The notes below the pieces were generated by a model. It was given only the letters and a program-made list of their open reading frames with translations. It searched no databases and was not told the origin of the DNA. A stretch of DNA of 64,000 bases from Paracoccaceae bacterium (lineage in GTDB: Bacteria; Pseudomonadota; Alphaproteobacteria; Rhodobacterales; Rhodobacteraceae): positions 743,117 through 807,116 of the forward strand of contig JAHRYM010000001.1 in NCBI GenBank assembly GCA_020622085.1, in the 5' to 3' direction. A program made the translations under genes and the position numbers. How positions within the stretch are numbered: the stretch's first letter is position 1; each line of letters begins with the position of its first letter. Shown here one piece after another: positions 54,463 to 61,865 of this stretch.

Positions 54463-55128
54463 TCAGCGCTTCCTGTCGTCGCCCGCTTCCTGGTCCAGAT
54501 CGAGCATATTGGCGATGATCGCCGCATGTGTCCGGTTCCGGGCGTTCAGCTTCTTGCAGATCGAACGCACATGCATCTTCACCGTCACTTCGCTCAGGCC
54601 CATCTGATAGGCGATCTGCTTGTTCATCCAGCCCGCGCGGACCCCCCGCAGCACGATGAGTTCCTTCGGCGAGAGGTTCTTTTCGGGCGTCGCCGCCGGG
54701 GATTGCGGATCAGCCAGTTGGCTTGGCGGCACATAGGTCTCGCCGCTCAGGACAAAGCGGATCGCATTGATCAGCGATTTCGCCGGCAGGTTCTTGGGAA
54801 CATAGCCCGAGGCGCCAAGCCGGATCGCCTGTGAGACAACGTCGCGCTGCGTGGTGCCCGAAAACATCACCACCTTGCCGCCGGCATTCTCGGCAAGCAT
54901 CGTGGTCAGTCCCTGAAGCCCGTTCATTCCGGGCATTCCCAGATCCAGCATCACGATGCCATAGCCGTTTTCGGCCCGGACACGATCAATCGCCTCGGGA
55001 AGCGAGCCGGTGGTGTCGACCCGGAACTGCCCCTGCGCAGAAAGATAGCCCGCAACAAGATCCCGGACCAGTTCATGGTCGTCGGCAATCAGGATGGTGG
55101 CAGATTCGGTGTCGCGTTTCGACAGCAT
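54463..55128 (-). CDS. LuxR/NarL-type response regulator
   Basis: A 221-aa regulator from ATG 55128 (an in-frame start at 55167 exists). Receiver: ILIADDHELVRDLVAGYL, Asp in IVMLDLGMPGMNGLQG, VVMFSGT and YVPKNLP. HTH: LSPKELIVLRGVRAGWMNKQIAYQMGLSEVTVKMHVRSICKKLNARNRTHAAIIA. The C-terminal tail is DQEAGDDRKR. About half of the residues match the regulator at 53530, so the two look like a diverged duplication in convergent arrangement. Confidence 0.9.
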   Translation of the reverse strand: MLSKRDTESATILIADDHELVRDLVAGYLSAQGQFRVDTTGSLPEAIDRVRAENGYGIVMLDLGMPGMNGLQGLTTMLAENAGGKVVMFSGTTQRDVVSQAIRLGASGYVPKNLPAKSLINAIRFVLSGETYVPPSQLADPQSPAATPEKNLSPKELIVLRGVRAGWMNKQIAYQMGLSEVTVKMHVRSICKKLNARNRTHAAIIANMLDLDQEAGDDRKR

Positions 55129-55352
55129 GGCAAGGCCGCAAATAGTGATGGATCCCGGTCGGATCAAGCCATGAACAGGCTGGTGCAGACCCCTGGCCTG
55201 CGAGACCGGATGATGAACTTTCCAGCTAGCCCATCACGGAAGGCTATGCACCCGAAGATTTCCGAATCCATACTTAAGATAGATTAGCTGGCGCTTGGCA
55301 GAAGGCTAGCTTGAAACGCATTGATCGGATCATTTTTCAATGGAGTTGACAG

Positions 55353-55850
55353 GTGTGGGTAGTGTCGCGGTCTGCGGTTCTTGTGTCTTTCTTCCTGGCG
55401 GCAGTCCTGCCCGGGATGGCCATGGGCGAGGTGCCCGGCGAAAATCTGCTGGAAATTCAACCGGGCAAGACGGGAACGGATATTCGTCTTGATCGCGCGG
55501 CGATCGAGACGCTGCCGCAGATCGACTTCCAGACCACGACGATCTGGACGATTGGCACCCACCGCTTCAGCGGGCCGTCGCTCTTGTCGGTGCTGCGTGT
55601 GGCGGGTATCGTGGACGGGGTCGTGTCGCTACGCGCGGCCAACGACTATTCGGTGGAAATCCCGGTTGCCGAACTGACGGAAAATGCCCCGATCATTGCA
55701 TCCAGAATCGACGGAAAACCCTTTGACCTGCGTGAAAAAGGGCCGCTCTGGCTGGTTTACCCCTACGATTCCTCGCCGGATTACCAAAGCGAAACGGTGT
55801 ATTCGCGCAGTCTGTGGCAGCTTGTCGCCATATCCAGGGGTAAAGGGTGA
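55353..55850 (+). CDS. Exported molybdopterin-fold (SUOX-like) protein lacking cysteine
   Basis: A 165-aa protein starting at GTG 55353 (a GAGTTGACAGGT stretch precedes it). Signal peptide (SAVLVSFFLAAVLPGMAMG), then a domain resembling the oxidoreductase molybdopterin-binding fold (THRFSGPSLLSVLRVAGIVDGVVSLRAANDYSVEIPVAEL, GKPFDLREKGPLWLVYPYD). There is no Cys in the whole protein, so the molybdenum-ligating residue of true sulfite-oxidase-type enzymes is missing. It stands 52 bp upstream of a hybrid kinase and is probably a periplasmic accessory or ligand-binding partner of it. Confidence 0.72.
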   Translation: MWVVSRSAVLVSFFLAAVLPGMAMGEVPGENLLEIQPGKTGTDIRLDRAAIETLPQIDFQTTTIWTIGTHRFSGPSLLSVLRVAGIVDGVVSLRAANDYSVEIPVAELTENAPIIASRIDGKPFDLREKGPLWLVYPYDSSPDYQSETVYSRSLWQLVAISRGKG

Positions 55851-55902
55851 ATCGCTGCCCTGTCTGATCGGTCCCGGGGGCACGCATGCGGGGTGATGGG
55901 CA

Positions 55903-58485
55903 ATGCGCCAGCTGAGATGGTATCTTGCGCCGATGGCCGTGGCGGTGGTCGGGTTGGCCATCCTTGTCTATGGCGCAATGCAGATCAATACGCTGCTGAA
56001 AAGTTTCGAGACCGCCGCGACGGACAATAGCACCTGGCGGCTGAGCCAGATGGAGGTCGATCTTCTCAAGTTCGAGCAGGAGCTCCTGCATGCGAAACAG
56101 GACGGGGGAAGTGATCTGGAGCTCGACCGGATCAGGACCGCGGGCAACATCTTCCTCAGCCGGCTTGACCTGATCCGCCAGATGGTCGGCCCGCAGGTCA
56201 CGTCGCAGAACGTCACGGCGCCGGGGCGTGGTGTCACCGCGCAATGGGTCGAGATCCAGCACATCTACGGCACGACCGCAGCCATGCTTGATGCCGACAA
56301 CGCAACGCTGCGGGAATCGATTCCGAAACTTCAGGCCGAAATCAACCTTGCCGCCCCCCATGTGCGCCAGTTTGCCCTGGGGATGCTGATGTCGCTGGTC
56401 GCGCAGGCCGAAGCGGGGCGGAAGGATCTGACTGCGGTGATCTGGAAGTCGGGCATCGGGTCGCTTCTTGTGATCGTGCTTCTGATCGCCGAATCCTGGT
56501 TGCTGATCGGCCTGATGGAGCGCCTGAAGCTGCGCACCGAAGCCAGCGAACGCAACCGGATGACGCTGTTGCGGATGGTCGACGCCTCGCTTGACGCGAT
56601 GATCGTGACCGACCGCAACGGGGTCATCACCAGCTTCAACCCTGCGGCAGAGGCCATGTTCGGCTATGAGGCCGCAGAAGCAAACGGCAAGTTCGTCTGG
56701 GATGTCATCGTGCCGACCCGGCTGCGGGCCACGGCGGATTTCCGGATCGGTGGTTTTGGCGGCGGCGACCGCATGCCGCTAACCAGTTCCGAGCGCACCG
56801 TCCTTCCCGCCATGCGCAAGGATGGTTCAGAGTTCCCGGTAGAGGCGGCGATCGTGCCGGGCCGGGGCGATGGCGGAGAGCCGATTTTCTTCAGTTTCCT
56901 GCGCGATGTCAGCGAAAGGATGCAGATCGAGCGGAACCTGAAGGATGCGCGGGATGCCGCGTTGCGCAGCGAAGAGGCAAAGACGCGGTTCCTCGCCGTG
57001 GTCAGCCATGAAATGCGCACCCCCCTCAACGGGTTGGTGGCGGCGCTGGATCTGCTGATCCAGACGACGAAAACAACCGTAAGGCAGGCAAGGTTCCTGG
57101 GCATCGCCCGGGAAAGTGGCACGCTGGCGCTGGAACATGTCGACGAATTGCTGGAAGTGATCCGCCTGAGCCATGGGCGCGGCAACACCGGGGATCTTCT
57201 TGATTTCGGCCTGAAGGAGGTTCTTTCCGGCGTGACCGAGCAAAGCGGGCCGCTGGCCGCCGAAAACGGGGATAAGATAGTTCTGGACGCCCCCGGCATC
57301 TGGCTGTTCGGAAACCGCCGCCTGTTCCTGCGCGTGGTGCGCAACCTTGTGGGCAATGCGATCAAGTTCACCAGATCCGGCCTGATCCGCATTCGCGCCA
57401 CCGTCACCCGCGAAGGCGAGAGCCTGGTGGTGCGCGTCGAGGTGAGCGATACCGGCATCGGCATCCCGGCCGCGGATCAGGAGCGGATCTTCGATGATTT
57501 CGAGACGCTCGACAGCAGCTACCGCCGGACGGTCCAGGGCAGTGGCCTGGGCCTTGGCATCGCCAAGCGCGCGGTCGAACACATGGGCGGCGAAATCGGT
57601 GTCCACAGCCTTCCGGGTGTGGGCAGCACCTTCTGGTTCACCGCAGTGATGGCCCCCGGGCATCCGAAGACCCTGCCCGCCCCGGGCGCTGCGGAGCCGG
57701 GGGATGAGGACTTGGGCAAAGGCGCGGCGCGGGCGCTTTGCGTCCTTGTGGTCGAGGATAATGCGACCAACCGGATCGTGCTGCGCGAAATGCTTGAATA
57801 TCTTGGCCATGCGGTCACCGAGGCGACCAACGGGCAGGAAGCGATCGACCGGGCCTGCGAAAGGCAGTTCGACATCATTTTCATGGATGTGTCCATGCCG
57901 GTGCTGGACGGTGTCTCGGCCACGCGCGAGATCCGCGACAGGGGGCTTGCCGACGACACGCCGATCATCGGCCTTACCGCCTTCGTCGATCCTTCCGAAG
58001 TGGAAAAATTCCACGAGGCGGGAATGCAGACGGTGCTGAGCAAACCCCTGCGCCTTGATGCGCTGCGCGACTTCCTGCGCGACTTCGCGCGGGGGCACCC
58101 TGCGGATCCTTCGCGCGACGAAATGCAAAGGCCCGGCGACGCCGAGGAAGAGGTGATCGACCGCTCGACCATTTCCGAGTTGCGAAGTGTGCTGGGGCCG
58201 GACCTGTTCGACAAGTCGCGCGACCGGTTCCTTGCCGAAATCCGCGACTTTCTTGACCAGATCGCAGCCGCGACGGAACGCGCCGATACCGGCGAAGTGG
58301 CGGCGGTCGCCCATCGCGGGGCAGGCTCCTCGGGGGCCTTCGGTGCCACGCAACTGTGGCTGGTCATGCAGTCCATCGTCGCCGATGCAAGGGCCGGCAA
58401 TCTGCCGCAGGTCCGCGAGGGGCAGAAGGCGGCCACCCGGGCGCTTGAGCGGGTCGAGCGGCTGATGGCAAACGGTCACGGCTGA
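55903..58485 (+). CDS. Hybrid sensor kinase (TM-periplasmic-TM-PAS-HisKA-HATPase-REC-HPt)
   Basis: An 860-aa multidomain kinase. TM1 ~8-30, helical periplasmic sensor domain ~31-180, TM2 ~183-208, PAS ~220-335 (VDASLDAMIVTDRNGVITSFNPAAEAMFG), HisKA with His ~369 (VVSHEMRTPLNG), HATPase (NLVGNAIKFT, GSGLGLGIAKRAVEHMGG), receiver with Asp ~662 (IIFMDVSMPVLDG) and a C-terminal HPt with His ~804 (VAHRGAGSSGAFGA). It is a full phosphorelay in one chain, needing only a response regulator; the two LuxR-type regulators nearby are likely outputs. Confidence 0.92.
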   Translation: MRQLRWYLAPMAVAVVGLAILVYGAMQINTLLKSFETAATDNSTWRLSQMEVDLLKFEQELLHAKQDGGSDLELDRIRTAGNIFLSRLDLIRQMVGPQVTSQNVTAPGRGVTAQWVEIQHIYGTTAAMLDADNATLRESIPKLQAEINLAAPHVRQFALGMLMSLVAQAEAGRKDLTAVIWKSGIGSLLVIVLLIAESWLLIGLMERLKLRTEASERNRMTLLRMVDASLDAMIVTDRNGVITSFNPAAEAMFGYEAAEANGKFVWDVIVPTRLRATADFRIGGFGGGDRMPLTSSERTVLPAMRKDGSEFPVEAAIVPGRGDGGEPIFFSFLRDVSERMQIERNLKDARDAALRSEEAKTRFLAVVSHEMRTPLNGLVAALDLLIQTTKTTVRQARFLGIARESGTLALEHVDELLEVIRLSHGRGNTGDLLDFGLKEVLSGVTEQSGPLAAENGDKIVLDAPGIWLFGNRRLFLRVVRNLVGNAIKFTRSGLIRIRATVTREGESLVVRVEVSDTGIGIPAADQERIFDDFETLDSSYRRTVQGSGLGLGIAKRAVEHMGGEIGVHSLPGVGSTFWFTAVMAPGHPKTLPAPGAAEPGDEDLGKGAARALCVLVVEDNATNRIVLREMLEYLGHAVTEATNGQEAIDRACERQFDIIFMDVSMPVLDGVSATREIRDRGLADDTPIIGLTAFVDPSEVEKFHEAGMQTVLSKPLRLDALRDFLRDFARGHPADPSRDEMQRPGDAEEEVIDRSTISELRSVLGPDLFDKSRDRFLAEIRDFLDQIAAATERADTGEVAAVAHRGAGSSGAFGATQLWLVMQSIVADARAGNLPQVREGQKAATRALERVERLMANGHG

Positions 58486-58519
58486 CAGTCGTCGCTTTTT
58501 TCCACCTGGTTTTGATTTT

Positions 58520-58542
58520 ATTTCAGTAGGTTGCGCTGAAAT
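58520..58542. promoter_or_regulatory. Perfect inverted repeat upstream of the iron-uptake-like cluster
   Basis: ATTTCAG-N9-CTGAAAT (arms 58520-58526 and 58536-58542) lies 180 bp before the imelysin-like gene. No T tract follows, so an operator is more likely than a terminator. A GC-rich 8-bp stem (CGCACCGG 58558-58565 / CCGGTGCG 58583-58590) lies just downstream and may end the kinase transcript. The binding protein is unknown; it does not match the TGA-N9-TCA iron box as written. Confidence 0.4.
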
Positions 58543-58719
58543 GCCGTTGGGCTTGCCCGCACCGGTCAAGGGCCGGGCCGGGCCGGTGCGAATGCCTGGT
58601 CCCGACGCAAGGAGGGGCTTGATCTTGGCATGGATATTATCTTACAGAAATGCACAGGTATTATCCGTGGCGTGTCCCTGACGGGCCGCGCGCCATGAAA
58701 ACCAGACAGGAAAGCCGTT

Positions 58720-59772
58720 ATGCGTCATATCTTCTTGCTTGTTGCGTCCAGTCTTTGCGCCGCCCTTCCCGCCGGGGCCGCAGAACCATCGGAGGCCGAG
58801 GCCGAGGGGCTTGCGGCGGTTCGCAACTTTACGCTGGAACACAATGCAGCCCTGGTGGCCGAAGCCGAAAAGCTGCAGGCAGCGACGTCGGCCTATGCGG
58901 CGCTGATCTCGGGGCAGGGCGGGGACTACGAAGCCGCCTGGTCGGCAAAGGGGCCGGAACTTGCCGCGGCGGTGGCGGCGATCCGCAAGCAGTGGCTCGC
59001 CACGTCGAATGAATACGAGACGATCGAGGGCATCGTGGCCGGCCTGCCCGCGATGGTGAAATACGATCTGATCCTTGATGCCGGCAATCCGGGCGGGCAG
59101 CCCGAGGATGTGGCCGAATACGACCTGCCCCTGCCCGACGGCACGGTTCTCGAACGCCCCGGCAACCTGTTCCACGCCATCACCGAACCCCTGATGTGGG
59201 GAACGGATGACACCCATGTGAAGCTTAAGGCCGATCTGGACGGCGATGGCAAGACCGGGGCGGGAGAGGTCTTGTTCGACGCCAATCTGGCCGTTGGCGC
59301 CACCGGGGCGCTGGTGTTCTGGGCGAAGGCTCTCGAGACCGACATGAAGGCCTGGGAACCCGGTCGCAATGATGCCTTCACAGCCGTGGTCACCATGACC
59401 CCGACCGTCGGCGACTATTTCGCCGAATGGAAGGATTCGCATCTGGCGGGTCGCCTTGGCGCGGCCTTTGTCGCCCGCAGCCGGCTTGCCGATGTCACGG
59501 GGATCATGGGGGGCTGCCAGCGGATGTATGTCGATGCGGTGTCGCCGGTGCTGGCCGAGGGCGGGGACACGGCGCTTGATACGTCGATCAGGGGCGGCTT
59601 TGACGAACTACTGGCGCTGGTGGCCGAGACCCGCGCCCGGGAAGAGGCGGGTGAGACCTTCGGTGCCGAAGAGGCCGACGCGCTGGCCGCGGAAAGCCAG
59701 GACATCGCCGAGCGGATCGTGGCGCAGGTGCTTCAGGCCGCGGCGAAATACGACGTGCAGATCGAAGGCTGA
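58720..59772 (+). CDS. Imelysin/EfeO-like periplasmic protein
   Basis: A 350-aa exported protein (signal MRHIFLLVASSLCAALPAGAAE) that is largely helical. LFHAITEPLMWGTDD (~150-164) resembles the GxHxxE/HAIExLLWG metal site of imelysin/EfeO (M75) proteins, with one extra residue between His152 and Glu156. DLDGDGKTGAGE nearby looks like an EF-hand loop. The C-terminal half has TPTVGDYFAEWKDSHLAG and MYVDAVSPVLA. Imelysin/EfeO proteins bind periplasmic iron for FTR1/EfeU permeases, and an FTR1 gene lies three genes downstream. Ribosome site CAGGAAAG precedes ATG 58720. Confidence 0.65.
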   Translation: MRHIFLLVASSLCAALPAGAAEPSEAEAEGLAAVRNFTLEHNAALVAEAEKLQAATSAYAALISGQGGDYEAAWSAKGPELAAAVAAIRKQWLATSNEYETIEGIVAGLPAMVKYDLILDAGNPGGQPEDVAEYDLPLPDGTVLERPGNLFHAITEPLMWGTDDTHVKLKADLDGDGKTGAGEVLFDANLAVGATGALVFWAKALETDMKAWEPGRNDAFTAVVTMTPTVGDYFAEWKDSHLAGRLGAAFVARSRLADVTGIMGGCQRMYVDAVSPVLAEGGDTALDTSIRGGFDELLALVAETRAREEAGETFGAEEADALAAESQDIAERIVAQVLQAAAKYDVQIEG

Positions 59773-59787
59773 GGCGGGGGGCAGGCC

Positions 59788-60309
59788 ATGACGGTTGCAC
59801 CGGAACTTCCTGTTGCGCAAAGGCCTCTGGCCCCGTCGCGGGCCGCATATGTCCGGCCACGCGGAGGAACCCGCTGGTCGGCGGCGCTGAGCGCGGGTTC
59901 TGCCGGGCTTTTCGTGTCGGGCCTTTACCTCTGGCTCTGGCCGGGGGCAGGGGCGATCGTGTTGGCGCATGTGGTGGGGGGCGTCGCGGTCACGCTGGCA
60001 ATGGTGCCCTGGCTTTCGCGCCATGTGCCGCGCATGATCTGCCATGCGCAACGACCCGGGTTCACCTGGGCAAGCTGGGCCTTGCTGGCCGTCTGGGTCG
60101 CACTTGTCGGCTCGGGGCTGGTCATGGCGTTGCCGGCGGGACTGTGGTCGCTGGGCCTTGTCTGGTTTCCCGGCCGTGAATGGGTCGAGGGCCTTGGGCT
60201 CGTGCATTTCTGGGCATCCTTTGCGGCCATGGCCGGGCTGATCCTGCATCTGGCGATGCGCCACTGGCGGCTGCCTGGCGGGAACAGGGTTCCCGAGGTG
60301 CGGGAATGA
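59788..60309 (+). CDS. Four-helix cytochrome b-type membrane protein
   Basis: A 173-aa protein with four TM helices (~30-50, 54-75, 92-112, 132-160). His residues sit at the ends of helix 2 (AHVVGGVAVTLAMVPWLSRH) and helix 4 (VHFWASFAAMAGLILHLAMRH), a pattern suited to one or two bis-His b hemes as in DUF4405/cytochrome b561-like proteins. It starts 15 nt after the imelysin-like gene and overlaps the pentaheme cytochrome gene by 4 nt. It probably links the periplasmic cytochrome to the quinone pool. Heme binding is inferred. Confidence 0.68.
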   Translation: MTVAPELPVAQRPLAPSRAAYVRPRGGTRWSAALSAGSAGLFVSGLYLWLWPGAGAIVLAHVVGGVAVTLAMVPWLSRHVPRMICHAQRPGFTWASWALLAVWVALVGSGLVMALPAGLWSLGLVWFPGREWVEGLGLVHFWASFAAMAGLILHLAMRHWRLPGGNRVPEVRE

Positions 60310-61865
60310 AGCTCAAGCGCCAGTTTCTCTATCATGCGCGGCCGCTGGCCCTGGCGGCCTTGCTGGTGATTGCGGTTCTGGGCGTGTGGTATTTCGTTGC
60401 GCCCACACCACCGGCGCCGGGCCGCGACCTGGCCGATATCCCCTTCTACAAGCTGCCTTTCGGTGCGGATGATGCGGGCAATCCGCGCCCGTTCTGGCCC
60501 TCGCGCATGGTGACTGCCTCGGGGCGGATGGCTGATGCCGCGCGGCTGCCCTCGTCGGCGGATTGCGCATCCTGCCACCGGACCGAGTTCGAGGAATGGG
60601 CGGGGTCGCTTCATGCCGCGGCGGGGCGCGACCGCGTCTACGAGGCGACGGTCGAGGCCAACAAGGTGATCGGCCGCCACGGCCCTGAACAAGCCCGCTT
60701 CTGCGAAGGCTGCCACGCGCCCGGGGAACTCCTGTCGGGCCGCACCAACCGCTTTGCTTCGGTTCCGCCGCAGGACGCGCTGACCGAAGGGATCAGCTGC
60801 ATTTCCTGCCACACCGCGACCCATGCCGACCCGATTGCCGGAAACGGCGCGCTGACCATCGACTTCGACCGCGCCGAGCGCGAAGCCGACGGGCCGCAGG
60901 GGGCTGCGCTGCTTGCCGATCCGCGCGCCCATCTGGCGGCGTTCGGCGCCCCGGATACAGTGGCCCTGGTGAAAAGCGCCGATCTGTGCGGCGGCTGCCA
61001 TACCGAGATCTACGACGAGTCAATGAGCCGGGCCGCCGTGCCGCAGGACGTGCAGTCGACCTATGTCGAATGGCGCGACAGCTGGTATGGCCGCAACAAC
61101 ATCACCTGTCAGGATTGCCACATGGCCGCCGATCCCGCCGCGCAGGTGATGCGCCTGCGCGAGGGCAAGGCGCAAAAGCCCGACCGCTACTCCCACCGCT
61201 TCATCGGCGCAAACGTCGTGATGGCGGATACCCGGCTGGATGATGCGCTGATGGTGCTGCGTGGCGGCTTTCTGCCGGGCGTGGGGCCGGAATTGAACGA
61301 CGTGACATTGAAGGAACAGTTCCGCCAGACCGAGGCCTTCCTGCGGACAGCCGCCGGGCTCGAACTGCGCAAGGCCGAAGTCGACGCCGCCGGGCTGCAT
61401 CTGGCGATCGCGGTGCAGAACCTCGGCGCCGGCCACAACCTTCCGACCGGGGTGAACGACCAGAAGCACCTGGAGCTCGAGGTGTCGCTGACCGATGCCT
61501 CGGGGGCCGAGATCTTCCGGTCGGGCGGAGACAGGCCGGGGCTGGTCGGCGCCGATACCGTCGAAGCGGTGCGCTGGATCGAGGACTTCATCGGCACCGA
61601 AGGTCAGGCCATCCCCGATCACCTGACCTTCCGGACCGCCGCCGTCGTCTGGCAGCGTGACGCCATCGCGCCCAGGGGCGAGGATGTCGTGCATTATGAC
61701 ATCCCGATTGCGGTCGGAGCCAGGGGGCCGTTCCGGTTGCAGGCGCGGCTTCTTTACCGGATCGCGCGACCTGAACTGCTGCTGAGCAGCCTGCGCATCG
61801 ACATGGCGGTTCCGTCCTTCCCGCTTGCCGAATTGTCCACCCAGATACAGGGGCCAAACCTGTGA
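60306..61865 (+). CDS. Membrane-anchored pentaheme cytochrome c
   Basis: A 519-aa protein from ATG 60306. N-terminal TM anchor (~13-31) and five CxxCH sites: 87-91 (CASCH), 133-137 (CEGCH), 165-169 (CISCH), 228-232 (CGGCH) and 268-272 (CQDCH). The heme-rich first half resembles the cytochrome c554/NrfH-type multiheme family. The C-terminal half (~310-519) is a beta-rich domain (LHLAIAVQNLGAGHNLPTGVNDQKHLELEV). It overlaps the cytochrome b gene by 4 nt and FTR1 by GTGA. It could take electrons from ferrous iron or deliver them to ferric iron. Confidence 0.85.
   Translation: MKLKRQFLYHARPLALAALLVIAVLGVWYFVAPTPPAPGRDLADIPFYKLPFGADDAGNPRPFWPSRMVTASGRMADAARLPSSADCASCHRTEFEEWAGSLHAAAGRDRVYEATVEANKVIGRHGPEQARFCEGCHAPGELLSGRTNRFASVPPQDALTEGISCISCHTATHADPIAGNGALTIDFDRAEREADGPQGAALLADPRAHLAAFGAPDTVALVKSADLCGGCHTEIYDESMSRAAVPQDVQSTYVEWRDSWYGRNNITCQDCHMAADPAAQVMRLREGKAQKPDRYSHRFIGANVVMADTRLDDALMVLRGGFLPGVGPELNDVTLKEQFRQTEAFLRTAAGLELRKAEVDAAGLHLAIAVQNLGAGHNLPTGVNDQKHLELEVSLTDASGAEIFRSGGDRPGLVGADTVEAVRWIEDFIGTEGQAIPDHLTFRTAAVVWQRDAIAPRGEDVVHYDIPIAVGARGPFRLQARLLYRIARPELLLSSLRIDMAVPSFPLAELSTQIQGPNL

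Noticed and set aside
54256-54834. Open frame starting next to GGAG after the LuxR regulator
   Set aside because: It reads straight through a strong terminator and then opposite the second regulator gene; no protein features.
58619-58681. Short ORF with TTG start after GGAGGGGC, ahead of the imelysin-like gene
   Set aside because: About 20 codons, no regulatory codon pattern or downstream attenuator, and it overlaps imperfect repeats; a leader peptide cannot be supported.
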